Shown here one piece after another: positions 20,950 to 30,027 of a stretch of DNA of 64,000 nucleotides. The stretch lies in NCBI GenBank assembly GCA_016719535.1, contig JADJYX010000001.1:1058106-1122105 (forward strand). The letters are read 5' to 3'. How positions within the stretch are numbered: the stretch's first letter is position 1; every line of letters begins with the position of its first letter. Source of the DNA: Rubrivivax sp. (GTDB lineage: Bacteria > Pseudomonadota > Gammaproteobacteria > Burkholderiales > Burkholderiaceae_C). The notes below the pieces were generated by a model. It had not been told where the DNA came from. It searched no databases and was given only the letters and a program-made list of their open reading frames with translations. Made by a program: the position numbers and the translations under genes.

Positions 20950-22547
20950 AGACCGTGCGCTGCGACCACACCGAAGCCTGGGGCGCGCTGCGCGGCCATT
21001 TCGAGGCCCATGGCCGCGACCTCGACCTGCGCGAGGCCTTTGCCCGCGACCCGGGGCGCTTCGAGGACTTCTCGCTGCAGGCGCCCGAGGTCTTTGCCGA
21101 CCTGTCGAAAAACCTGATCGATATCGCGACGCGCCACTTCCTGCTCGACCTGGCGCGCGAATGCGGTGTCGAGGGCCTGCGCGACGCCATGCTGGCCGGC
21201 GAGCCCATCAACGGCACCGAGGGTCGCGCCGTGCTGCACACCGCGCTGCGCGCGCCGCGCGGTGCCGGGCCCTTCAGCGACGAGGTGCACGGCGTGCTCG
21301 ATGCCATGCTGGCCTATGCCGAACGGGTGCGTGCCGATGCCGACGCAGCGGGCGGCTTGACCGATGTCGTCAATATCGGCATCGGCGGCAGCGACCTCGG
21401 CCCCGCGATGGTGGTGCCGGCGCTCGACGCCCATGCGCACCGCGGCCTGCGCCTGCATTTCGTCAGCAACGTCGACGGCCACGACATCGCGCCGGTGCTG
21501 CGCGACCTCGACCCCGCGCGCACGCTCTTCATCATCGCCAGCAAGACCTTCACGACGCAGGAGACGATGGCCAACGCCGCGGTGGCGCGCGCGTGGTTTG
21601 TCGAGCGCGGCGGGCGCGACATCGCGCGCCATTTCGTCGCCACCACCACCAACGTGCAGGCGGCCGCGGCCTTCGGCATCGGCACCACCTTCGGCTTCTG
21701 GGACTGGGTGGGCGGGCGCTATTCGCTGTGGAGCGCGATCGGGCTGCCGATCGCCATCGCCATCGGCGAGGCGAATTTCCGCGCGCTGCTGGCCGGCGCG
21801 CATGCGATGGACCGCCACTTTGCCGAGGCGCCGGCGCAGGCCAATCTGCCGCTGCAGCTCGGCCTGCTGGATGTCTGGTACCGCAATTTCCACCGCTTTC
21901 CCACGCGCTGCGTGGCGCCCTACCACCAGGGCCTGCGGCGGCTGCCGGCCTATCTGCAGCAGCTGGAGATGGAAAGCAACGGCAAGCGCGTCGACCGCGA
22001 CGGGCAGGCGCTGCCGCTGGCCACCAGCCCGGTGGTCTGGGGCGAGCCCGGCACCAACGGCCAGCATGCCTTCTTCCAGATGCTGCACCAGGGAACCGAC
22101 GTGGTGCCGGTGGAATTCATCCTCGTCAGGCATCCGGCGCATGGCCACGCTGACCTGCACGCCAAGCTGCTGGCCAATGGCCTGGCGCAGTCACAGGCGC
22201 TGATGCTGGGCAAGAGCGCCGATGCCGCGGCCGCCGAGCGCGCGCCCGCCACCTCGCCGGGGCTGGACCGCGCGGTGCTCGCACGCCACCGCAGCTTTCC
22301 CGGCAACCGGCCGAGCACGACGCTGGTGCTGGACGCGCTGACGCCGCGCAGCCTGGGCGCGCTGATCGCGCTGTACGAGCACCGCGTCTTCACCAGCGGC
22401 GCGCTGTGGGGCATCAACAGCTTCGACCAGTGGGGCGTGGAGCTGGGCAAGGCCTTGTGCAACCAGCTGCTGCCGCGCCTGGCCAGCGGCGATGCCGGCG
22501 GGCTGGATGCGTCCACCGCCGGGCTGCTGCAGCGTCTGCGGCGATGA
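20946..22547 (+). CDS. pgi: Glucose-6-phosphate isomerase
   Basis: 533 residues. It interconverts glucose 6-phosphate and fructose 6-phosphate. Signatures are NIGIGGSDLGPAMV, KTFTTQETMANA, WDWVGGRYSLWSAIGLP, and the C-terminal FTSGALWGINSFDQWGVELGK. The start overlaps the tal stop and the end overlaps the HAD gene start (ATGA). With tal, and with zwf/hexR nearby, it forms a hexose-phosphate block. Confidence 0.97.
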   Translation: MKTVRCDHTEAWGALRGHFEAHGRDLDLREAFARDPGRFEDFSLQAPEVFADLSKNLIDIATRHFLLDLARECGVEGLRDAMLAGEPINGTEGRAVLHTALRAPRGAGPFSDEVHGVLDAMLAYAERVRADADAAGGLTDVVNIGIGGSDLGPAMVVPALDAHAHRGLRLHFVSNVDGHDIAPVLRDLDPARTLFIIASKTFTTQETMANAAVARAWFVERGGRDIARHFVATTTNVQAAAAFGIGTTFGFWDWVGGRYSLWSAIGLPIAIAIGEANFRALLAGAHAMDRHFAEAPAQANLPLQLGLLDVWYRNFHRFPTRCVAPYHQGLRRLPAYLQQLEMESNGKRVDRDGQALPLATSPVVWGEPGTNGQHAFFQMLHQGTDVVPVEFILVRHPAHGHADLHAKLLANGLAQSQALMLGKSADAAAAERAPATSPGLDRAVLARHRSFPGNRPSTTLVLDALTPRSLGALIALYEHRVFTSGALWGINSFDQWGVELGKALCNQLLPRLASGDAGGLDASTAGLLQRLRR

Positions 22548-23209
22548 GCCCGATCCGGGTTTCCCGGGCGGGCTCGGCCTTGCAGGCCGCATCGGTCGTC
22601 TTCGATTTCGGCGCCGTGCTCTTCCAGTGGCGGCCGCTGCAGCTGCTGCAGCAGGTGGTGCCGGAACTGGCCCCCGACGAGGACAGCGCCCGCCGCCTGG
22701 CGACGCAGATCTTCGAGAGCTTCACGCCCGACAGCGACTGGGCGCGCTTCGACCTCGGCCGCATCGACGAGGCCGCGCTGGCGCGCCGCATCGCCGCGCG
22801 CATCGGCGCGCAGCCGGCGCAGGTGCGGCGCGTCATCGACGCCATCCCGCCGCACCTGCAGGCGCAGCCGGCCACCGTGGCGCTGCTGTCGCGGCTGAAG
22901 GCCGCCGGGCACCGGCTGTTCTACCTGTCGAACATGCCGCTGCCCTATGCCGCGCACCTGGAGCGCGAGAACCGCTTCATCGCCGATTTCGACGACGGCA
23001 TCTTCTCCGGCCGCGTCGGGCTGATGAAGCCGCACGACGCCATCTTCGAGCTGGCGGTGCAGCGCTTTGCCCTCGACCCGGCGCGCACGCTCTTCATCGA
23101 CGACCATGCCGGCAACGTGCAGGCGGCGCGCCGACTGGGCTGGCAGGCGCTGCAATTCGTCGATGCGGCGCAATGCGAGCAAGCGGTGCAGGACGCGGGC
23201 TGGCTGTGA
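22544..23209 (+). CDS. HAD-family hydrolase (YihX-like phosphatase)
   Basis: 221 residues. HAD motif I is DFGAVLFQW (Asp nucleophile but lacking the second Asp of the DxD form, with Ala in its place), motif II is FYLSNMP, and motif III/IV is FIDDHAGNVQAARRLGW. This is typical of haloacid-dehalogenase-like phosphatases of the YihX/alpha-glucose-1-phosphatase subgroup. It is coupled to pgi by an ATGA overlap, so a sugar phosphate is a plausible substrate. The missing second Asp would weaken the phosphatase acid/base step and deserves a check. Confidence 0.8.
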   Translation: MSPIRVSRAGSALQAASVVFDFGAVLFQWRPLQLLQQVVPELAPDEDSARRLATQIFESFTPDSDWARFDLGRIDEAALARRIAARIGAQPAQVRRVIDAIPPHLQAQPATVALLSRLKAAGHRLFYLSNMPLPYAAHLERENRFIADFDDGIFSGRVGLMKPHDAIFELAVQRFALDPARTLFIDDHAGNVQAARRLGWQALQFVDAAQCEQAVQDAGWL

Positions 23210-23275
23210 CGGGCGGCACGGCCGACGCGGCGAGCTGAAACACCGTGGGCCGCGGGCGCGCCGATACTGGCGCGC

Positions 23276-23890
23276 ATGAACCACAACCCCTCGCGCCTGG
23301 CCCTGCTGGCCGCCCTCGTCGCCTTGTCCGTCACCAGCGGCTGCGGCGGCGGTGGTGGCAGCGACGACCCGTCACCCGCGCCGCCCACGGGCGGCACGCC
23401 GGCACCGGCCCCTGCGCCGGCACCGGCGCCGCCGACCGCGGGCACGCGCGCCACCTGCAACCTGGCCAACTTCGAGGCCGAGGCGATGGCCCTGGTCAAT
23501 GCCTATCGCGCCGCCGGTGCCTCGTGCGGCAGCGAAGGCAGTTTTCCGCCTGCCGCCCCGCTGAGCTGGAATGCCCAGCTGACGCAGGCCGCGCTGGTGC
23601 ACAGTGACGACATGGTGGCGCTCAACTTCTTCAGCCACACCGGCTCCAACGGCAGCAATGCCGGCCAGCGCGCCACCGCGGCGGGTTATGTCTGGCAGTC
23701 CTGGGGCGAGAATATCGCCGCCGGCCAGCCCACGGTGGCGGTGGTGATGGCCGGCTGGCTGGCCAGCCCGGGCCATTGCGCCAACCTCATGCGCGCCGGC
23801 TTTCGCGACATCGGCCTGGCCTGCGTCAGCGGCGGTGCCGGCAATACCTACCGCAGCTACTGGACGATGGTGCTGGGTTCGGCGCGCTGA
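23276..23890 (+). CDS. CAP-domain (SCP-like) lipoprotein
   Basis: 204 residues. A lipoprotein signal (VALSVTSGC, Cys about residue 23) is followed by a Gly/Ser/Pro-rich linker of about 45 residues (GGGGGSDD, then alternating Ala/Pro) and a CAP domain with NAYRAAG, HSDDMVALNFFSHTGSNG, GENIAAGQ and WLASPGHCANLMRAGFRDIG. Bacterial CAP proteins are exported and of uncertain function; the conserved histidines can bind zinc. It appears monocistronic. Confidence 0.85.
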   Translation: MNHNPSRLALLAALVALSVTSGCGGGGGSDDPSPAPPTGGTPAPAPAPAPAPPTAGTRATCNLANFEAEAMALVNAYRAAGASCGSEGSFPPAAPLSWNAQLTQAALVHSDDMVALNFFSHTGSNGSNAGQRATAAGYVWQSWGENIAAGQPTVAVVMAGWLASPGHCANLMRAGFRDIGLACVSGGAGNTYRSYWTMVLGSAR

Positions 23891-23958
23891 ACGGCAAGAA
23901 GTCCCGGCCGGCGCGAGCCCGTCGGGGCCTGCTGCTCAAGTGAGCGCCCGGATGGTCG

Positions 23959-26556
23959 ATGTCCAGCGGGTCGACCCAGCCGCGCTGCGCCGTGCAGCCA
24001 TGCACGACCCGGCGCCCGGATGCCCCCCCGATGCCCAAGACGCCGACCGCCGGACCGCGTGCCGCCTCACCGTGGCAGGCGTTTGCACGACGGGTCCTGT
24101 TCGACTATCCGCCGCTGGCGCGTGCCGCCTGGCTGGCCATCACCGCCGCCGGCGCCACGGCACTGGGCTGGTCGGCATGGCACCTGGTCTCGATGCCCGA
24201 GACGGCTGTCTGGCCGTTGGCGCTGGCGCTGGGGCTGGTGGCGCTGGCCTCCAGCCTGTCGGTCAAGCTGCCGCGCTCGTCGTATTCGCTGAGCATCGGC
24301 GACGTCTTCGTCTTCGGGGTGCTCGCCACCCTCGGGCCCGCGGCGGCCGTGCTCGCGTCCGGCGTCGACGCGCTGGCCGGCACCCTGCGCATCACCCGGC
24401 GGCTGAGCAGCCGCCTGGCCACCCCGGCCGCGTCGATGGCCGCGATGGCGGTCTGCGCGTGGGCCTTCGAGACGGCCCGGTCCGCGCTGGCCCGGCACGG
24501 GCTTGGTGCGGAGTCGGCAACGGTGGCGGCGCTGGCCGGGGTGGCGCTGCTGCCCTTTGCGCTGTCGCTGCTGCCCTTGACGAGCATGATGGCGCTCAAG
24601 CGCGGCGAACCGCAGGTGCCCCTGCGATGGCTGGCCGATTCGAGCTGGATGGCGGCCATCTACGTGGCGTCGGCGCTGATCGCCGGCCTCGTCCATCTGC
24701 AGGCGCAGCGCTTTGGCGGCACCCCGCTCGTGGTCTCGGCCCTGTCGGCGATCGCCATCATGTGGCTGCTGCGCATCGCCGTGCAGCGGCAGGAAGCCGA
24801 ACGCCTGCGCCAGGAGGCCCAGCTGGCGCAGGCGCAACATGCGGCCGCGCTCAGCCACCAGCGCTTTGCCGCGGCGTTCAGCCATGCAGCCATCGGCATG
24901 GTCGTCGTCAAGCCGGACGGCCGCGTGCTGCAGGCCAACGACGCGCTGTGCGCGCTGCTGAAGCTGGAGCCGGGCGCCGTGCCCGGCATGCCCTTCGACA
25001 TGCTGCTGGACACCGCCGACGCGCCGATGATGCAGCGTCGCGCCCGGGCCGCGCGGGTCTCGCACGACGATGCCTTCGCGATGGAGGTGCAGGTCAGGCG
25101 CCGCGACGGCCAGCCCGTCTGGGTGGCCGTTCACTGCAGCCAGTACGAGGACCCGGAGGGTGGCGGCCCCTGCCTGATCTACCAGTTGCACGACATCACG
25201 TCGCGCCACGTGGCGGAGAGCCGCCTCAACCACATCGCCCATCACGACGACCTGACCGGCCTGGCCAACCGCCACTGCTTTCACGAAAGGCTCGAGGCCG
25301 CGGTGGAGAGAACCCGCCTCGACCCCGGGCAGCGGTTCGCCGTGCTCTACCTGGACCTCGACCGTTTCAAGCGCGTCAACGACAGCCTCGGCCACGGCGC
25401 CGGCAACGAGCTGCTGCGCGAAGTCGCGGCCAGGCTGCGCAGCAGCCTGCGTCCCGTCGACCTGGTGGCGCGCCTGGGCGGCGACGAGTTCGCGGTCCTG
25501 GTCGAGTCGGTGGGCGACCCGGACATCGCCCTGCAGCTGGCCGATCGTGTGATCGACGAACTGAGCCGACCGACCGTCCTGCTGGGCACCGAGGTCATCG
25601 CGGGCGTGAGCGTCGGCATCACCTTCAGCGACCTCGGCTACCGAACGGCCGAAGAGATCATGCGTGACGCCGACCTGGCGATGTACGAGGCCAAGTCGGC
25701 GGGCCGTGGCCGCGTGGTGCGCTTCGACAGCGCCATGCACCGCAAGGTGGCCGAGAAGCTGGCGCTCGAAGCCGACCTGCGGCGCGCCATCGGCGAGGGA
25801 CAGCTGAGCGTGCACTTCCAGCCGATCTACCAGCTCGAGCCCCACCGGCTCAGCGGTTTCGAGGCCCTCGCGCGCTGGGTGCATCCGCAGCGCGGTCCCA
25901 TCAGCCCGGGCGTCTTCATCGCGCTGGCCGAGGAATCGGGCCATATCGAGGCGCTGACCGACTGGATCATCGACCACGCGATGGACCAGCTGGCGCGCTG
26001 GAAGCAGGGCCGGCCGGACCGGCAGCACCTGGGCATGCACGTCAACATCTGCGGCCGTGACCTTACCCGCAGCAGCCTGGCGCCCCATGTCGAGCAGGTG
26101 CTGCAGCGCCACCGGGCCACGCCGGGAAGCCTGACGCTGGAGCTGACCGAGACCATGCTGATGGGCCGGCTGGATGTCGCCCTGCGCACCATGGCCCGCC
26201 TGAAGGCCAGCGGGGTGCGGTTCTCGATCGACGACTTCGGCACCGGCTACTCGTCACTGTCGTACCTGGGCCAGCTGCCCATCGACAGCCTGAAGATCGA
26301 CCGCTCGTTCGTGTCGGCCATGCACGAGAGCCGGCAGAACCTGGAGATCGTGCGCGCGATGCTGACGCTGGGTCGGACGCTGGGGCACAAGGTGATCGCC
26401 GAAGGCGTCGAGACGGCCGAGCAGCTGGCGATGCTGCGTGATCTCGGCGTGCACGAGGGGCAGGGCTATCTGTTGGCGCGGCCGATGGGCGCGGACCAGG
26501 TGAGCGACTTGCTGGCGGGCGAGGCCGTGACCGGACAGGCCGGCCTGCGCGCCTGA
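23959..26556 (+). CDS. Membrane PAS-GGDEF-EAL protein (cyclic di-GMP turnover)
   Basis: 865 residues with the ATG at 23959; a second ATG at 24031 would remove 24 residues and cannot be excluded. About seven membrane segments (residues 55-270) are followed by a coiled linker, a PAS domain (about 300-410), a GGDEF domain with intact LVARLGGDEFAVL (about 505-512), and an EAL domain with intact FEALARWVHP (about 633). The EAL site also shows ELTETMLMG and DDFGTGYSSLSYL. Both active sites look usable, so the protein could make or degrade cyclic di-GMP. It stands alone. Confidence 0.9.
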   Translation: MSSGSTQPRCAVQPCTTRRPDAPPMPKTPTAGPRAASPWQAFARRVLFDYPPLARAAWLAITAAGATALGWSAWHLVSMPETAVWPLALALGLVALASSLSVKLPRSSYSLSIGDVFVFGVLATLGPAAAVLASGVDALAGTLRITRRLSSRLATPAASMAAMAVCAWAFETARSALARHGLGAESATVAALAGVALLPFALSLLPLTSMMALKRGEPQVPLRWLADSSWMAAIYVASALIAGLVHLQAQRFGGTPLVVSALSAIAIMWLLRIAVQRQEAERLRQEAQLAQAQHAAALSHQRFAAAFSHAAIGMVVVKPDGRVLQANDALCALLKLEPGAVPGMPFDMLLDTADAPMMQRRARAARVSHDDAFAMEVQVRRRDGQPVWVAVHCSQYEDPEGGGPCLIYQLHDITSRHVAESRLNHIAHHDDLTGLANRHCFHERLEAAVERTRLDPGQRFAVLYLDLDRFKRVNDSLGHGAGNELLREVAARLRSSLRPVDLVARLGGDEFAVLVESVGDPDIALQLADRVIDELSRPTVLLGTEVIAGVSVGITFSDLGYRTAEEIMRDADLAMYEAKSAGRGRVVRFDSAMHRKVAEKLALEADLRRAIGEGQLSVHFQPIYQLEPHRLSGFEALARWVHPQRGPISPGVFIALAEESGHIEALTDWIIDHAMDQLARWKQGRPDRQHLGMHVNICGRDLTRSSLAPHVEQVLQRHRATPGSLTLELTETMLMGRLDVALRTMARLKASGVRFSIDDFGTGYSSLSYLGQLPIDSLKIDRSFVSAMHESRQNLEIVRAMLTLGRTLGHKVIAEGVETAEQLAMLRDLGVHEGQGYLLARPMGADQVSDLLAGEAVTGQAGLRA

Positions 26557-26598
26557 CTGCATGGCGCAGGCGATGGTCAGGCGGCCGGGGTCGCCGCG

Positions 26599-27609
26599 TC
26601 AGCGCGGCGGCGGCAGCGGCTGGCCCCACAGCCGCTGCCACCACCAGGGCAGTGCGCGCTGCACATCGGGGCGCTGGCCGGCCGACTGCGCCACCGGCAG
26701 CAGCTGCAGCGGGCTGGCGCGCCGCGCCACGGCAAAGCTGAAGGTGTAGTTCGGCTCGGCGCCCATGCGCAGGTCGCTGATGCGCACCAGGCCCGCTTCC
26801 TCGTGCAGCTTGTAGAAGCCGTGGCTGAAGGCGCGGATGCGCTGCACGCCGTCGTGGCCGGCGAGTTCGGCATCGAGCGCGGCGCCACGGTCGAAACGGT
26901 CGAATCGCATCGGCCCCGGCGCATCCAGCAGCGAGTGGTAGCCCTCGTGGTAGTGGTCGCCGCCGACCGCGACCACGCGCCACAGCAGCGTGCTGAAGGC
27001 CGCCGGCGTGACCAGCACGCGCTCGGCCTGCACGCCCTGCGCCTGCAGCGACGCGATGGCCTGCTGCCGCACGTGCTGCTGCGCGCCCACGCCCCAGGCC
27101 AGGTAGGCGCAGCCCAGCACCAGCCCGACGGTGTTGGCACGCAGGCCGGCGACGCTGCCGCGCGCCGCCAGCGCCCACGCGGTGCCGGCCAGCCACGGCA
27201 GCGTGACCAGCGGGTCGATGATGAAGACGCTGCCCAGGCCGAAGGGGTGGTTGCTGAAGGGCAGCGCGAGCTGCGTGCCGTAGACCGTCAGCGCATCCAG
27301 CAGCGGGTGCGTGACCAGCACCAGCCACAGCGCCAGCCACCAGCGCCGCCACTGCGCCCATTCGCCGTGCAGCCGCGCGACCAGCGCCGCGAAAGGCAGC
27401 GAGAACAGCGTCAGCCAGAACAGCGCATGCGTCTCGGCGCGGTGCAGCACCATGTCGAGGATGGGGTCGCCATGGTCGATGACCACGTCCAGGTCGGGCA
27501 GGGTGCCGGCCACCGCGCCCCAGGCGGCCGCCTTCCAGACGGCGGTGCGGCGGCGCATCACCGCCACGCCGACCGCCGCGCCGAGCGCGATCTGGGTCAG
27601 CGAATCCAT
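26599..27609 (-). CDS. YdjM-type membrane-bound metal-dependent hydrolase
   Basis: 336 residues. The N-terminal MDSLTQIALGAAVGVAVMRRR and the motif GTLPDLDVVIDHGDPILDM, followed by HRAETHALFWLTL and THPLLDALTVYGTQ, are the conserved His/Asp set of the DUF457/YdjM family. About four membrane helices follow, and a soluble tail reaches WGQPLPPPR. The family has no well-defined substrate. It is followed 24 bp upstream by the DUF2817 peptidase gene in the same direction. Confidence 0.82.
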   Translation of the reverse strand: MDSLTQIALGAAVGVAVMRRRTAVWKAAAWGAVAGTLPDLDVVIDHGDPILDMVLHRAETHALFWLTLFSLPFAALVARLHGEWAQWRRWWLALWLVLVTHPLLDALTVYGTQLALPFSNHPFGLGSVFIIDPLVTLPWLAGTAWALAARGSVAGLRANTVGLVLGCAYLAWGVGAQQHVRQQAIASLQAQGVQAERVLVTPAAFSTLLWRVVAVGGDHYHEGYHSLLDAPGPMRFDRFDRGAALDAELAGHDGVQRIRAFSHGFYKLHEEAGLVRISDLRMGAEPNYTFSFAVARRASPLQLLPVAQSAGQRPDVQRALPWWWQRLWGQPLPPPR

Positions 27610-27633
27610 GCCCGCGACGTCAGCCCGAGCCCG

Positions 27634-28722
27634 TCAGCCCGCCAGCCCGGCCAGCGCCTGCAGCGCGGCTTCGTGCGCCTGCGCGACGACCTGCCGCTTC
27701 CACGCGGGGGTGTCGGTGTAGAAGGCATCGCGCGTGGCGCGCTTGAGGGCGGCGCGCTGGGCCGCCGGGGCCTCGGGGTGGTTTTCCAGCCACTGGTCGG
27801 CACGCAGCGCCTTCATCACGTCGGCCAGCGGCAGCGTGCCGTATTCGAGCGCGATGCCGGTGTATTCGGCCTGCGCGCATTCGCCGTAGACGGCCTCGAA
27901 GGCCATGCCCGCGAGCCGCGCCGAGGTCGACGAGCCGTCGTAGATCGAGGTCACCGCCGTCCCCCACCAGGCGCGGGCGCGCGCCAGCGTCGCAGCATCG
28001 TCGCGGGCGCTGAAGATGCGCTCGCCGTGGCCGCTGGGCCCCAGTCCGGTGTGCAGGTCGATCCAGGCCAGCCGGGCGCAGCGGCGGGCGTGGTCCTGCA
28101 GCACGTGGCGCCAGATGACGTGGCTCCAGCTCGGGCTGCGGCCGGCGTAGAACAGGCCTTCGGGGTCGTCGTGCTGGCCGCTGCTGACGGCGGTCTGGTA
28201 GGCCTTCATGCCGTGCCTGGCGATGAAGTCGGCAATCGCCTGCTCGGCCGCCGGCGGCGGCGGCCAGTGGGCCGGCACCAGCGCCTTGGCCAGTTCCGCA
28301 TAACCTTCGTTGACCGGCAGCGGTTGGTGGAAATCGACGAAGTTGCGGTTGAGATCGATATTTTCCTGTGTCGTGCGCCGCAGCCAGGAAAAGCCCCAGG
28401 GGTTGAGCGCGTGCACGAACAGCACCGCCACGCCGGCGTCTGCAGCCCGTTGACGGAAGCCCGCATCGTGCAGCAGCGCCACCTGGATGCCCGAGCCGCA
28501 GAAGCCCTCCAGCCCATGGCAGCCGCTGCTGACGATCAGCAGCCGCTGCGCATCGGCCGCGCCCAGGCGCGCCACGTCGACGGCCAGTTCCTCGCCGTCG
28601 CGCCCCACCAGCGGGTGGCGGTGGGCATGCGCGTCCAGGCCGGCGGCCTCGGCGGCGGCGAGGAACTTGCCGCGTGCCTCGGCATAGCTTTGCGCAAAGC
28701 CGTCGACGATGGCGTCGCTCAT
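27634..28722 (-). CDS. DUF2817 M14-like metallopeptidase
   Basis: 362 residues from ATG 28722 (MSDAIVDGFAQSYAEAR). Zinc-site motifs of the M14 family are SSGCHGLEGF, NIDLNRNFVDF and WIDLHTGLGPSGHGERI, and the catalytic Glu is in IALEYGTL. Family members resemble carboxypeptidase A, and the biological substrate is unknown. It sits 7 bp after the M20 amidohydrolase, so the two are probably co-transcribed and both may act on peptides or amino-acid conjugates. Confidence 0.82.
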   Translation of the reverse strand: MSDAIVDGFAQSYAEARGKFLAAAEAAGLDAHAHRHPLVGRDGEELAVDVARLGAADAQRLLIVSSGCHGLEGFCGSGIQVALLHDAGFRQRAADAGVAVLFVHALNPWGFSWLRRTTQENIDLNRNFVDFHQPLPVNEGYAELAKALVPAHWPPPPAAEQAIADFIARHGMKAYQTAVSSGQHDDPEGLFYAGRSPSWSHVIWRHVLQDHARRCARLAWIDLHTGLGPSGHGERIFSARDDAATLARARAWWGTAVTSIYDGSSTSARLAGMAFEAVYGECAQAEYTGIALEYGTLPLADVMKALRADQWLENHPEAPAAQRAALKRATRDAFYTDTPAWKRQVVAQAHEAALQALAGLAG

Positions 28723-28729
28723 CGCGGCC

Positions 28730-29923
28730 TCAGCGGGGGCTGGCCAGCCACTGCTCGGCGATGCGCACCCAGGCGGTGGCACCGAGCGGAATCAGCTCGT
28801 CGTTGAAGTCGTAGTTGGGGTTGTGCAGCATGCACGGGCCCTCGCCATGGCCCATCGTGCGGTGGCTGCCGTCGCCGTTGCCGATGACGAAATAGCAGCC
28901 GCGCTTGGCCTGCAGGAAATAGCTGAAATCCTCCGAGCCCATGGTCGGCTCGTAGGGCAGCACGTTGTCGGCGCCCACCACCTCGCCCAGCACCTGCTTC
29001 GCAAACTCGGTCTCGGCCGCGTGGTTGACGGTGGGCGGGTAGTTGCGGTGGAACTCGAATTCGCAGCGCGCCTCGAACGCGGCGCAGGTCTGCTCGGCCA
29101 GCACCTGCATGCGGCGCTGGATGAGGTCCAGCACCTCGGTGCTGAAGGTACGCACCGTGCCCTGGATCGTGCAGCTGTCGGGGATGACGTTGGTGGCCTC
29201 GCCGGCATGGATCATGGTCACCGAGATCACCGCGGTGTCGATCGGGCGCTTGTTGCGCGTGACGATGGTCTGCAGGGCCTGCACCAGCTGGCAGGCCACC
29301 GGCACCGGATCGACGCCGTTGTGCGGCAGCGCGGCGTGCGCGCCCTTGCCGTGGATGGTGATCCTGAATTCGTTGGAGCTGGCCATCATCGGTCCGGGCG
29401 TCAGCGCGAATTGCCCGACCTTCATGCCCGGCCAGTTGTGCATGCCGAAGATGGCCTCCATCGGGAATTGCTCGAACAGGCCGTCCTTCATCATCTCGCG
29501 CGCGCCGCCACCGCCTTCCTCGGCGGGCTGGAAGACGAGGTAGACGGTGCCGTCGAAGTTGCGGTGCCGGGCCAGGTGCTTGGCCGCGGCCAGCAGCATC
29601 GCGGTGTGGCCGTCGTGGCCGCAGGCGTGCATCTTGCCGTGGTGCTGGCTGCGGTGCGGAAAGTGGTTGTGCTCGGTCATCGGCAGCGCGTCGATGTCGG
29701 CGCGCAGGCCTACCGCACGATTGGACGTGCCGTTCTTGACGATGCCCACCACGCCCGTCTTGCCCAGCCCGCGGTGGATGGGAATGCCCCAGTCGGTGAG
29801 CGCCTTGGCGATCACGTCCGACGTGCGGGTCTCCTCGAAGCAGAGCTCGGGATGGGCGTGGATGTCGCGGCGCATCGCGGTGATGGCGGCGGCGTCGGCG
29901 AGGATGGATTCGATCATGCGCAT
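28730..29923 (-). CDS. M20 amidohydrolase (hippurate hydrolase family)
   Basis: 397 residues. Metal-binding and catalytic motifs are RRDIHAHPELCFEE, GLRADIDALPM, HACGHDGHTAMLLAAA, VFQPAEEGGGGAREM and GSEDFSYFL. Relatives hydrolyse N-acyl amino acids (hippurate, acetylated amino acids). Start ATG is at 29923; a second Met at 29917 is possible. The exact substrate is not evident. Confidence 0.9.
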   Translation of the reverse strand: MRMIESILADAAAITAMRRDIHAHPELCFEETRTSDVIAKALTDWGIPIHRGLGKTGVVGIVKNGTSNRAVGLRADIDALPMTEHNHFPHRSQHHGKMHACGHDGHTAMLLAAAKHLARHRNFDGTVYLVFQPAEEGGGGAREMMKDGLFEQFPMEAIFGMHNWPGMKVGQFALTPGPMMASSNEFRITIHGKGAHAALPHNGVDPVPVACQLVQALQTIVTRNKRPIDTAVISVTMIHAGEATNVIPDSCTIQGTVRTFSTEVLDLIQRRMQVLAEQTCAAFEARCEFEFHRNYPPTVNHAAETEFAKQVLGEVVGADNVLPYEPTMGSEDFSYFLQAKRGCYFVIGNGDGSHRTMGHGEGPCMLHNPNYDFNDELIPLGATAWVRIAEQWLASPR

Positions 29924-30027
29924 GGCTGTCCTGCACTCTCGTTCAAGCGGTGCAGCCAGTTTACGGCTGCCGCCGAGCCCCTGCCCGCGCAGGCCCAAGG
30001 GACCGGCGCCTGTGCCATAGTTCTGCG

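Noticed and set aside
24067..26112. Long leftward frame opposite the GGDEF-EAL gene
   Set aside because: Reverse-complement shadow; the plus strand carries intact GGDEF and EAL active sites.
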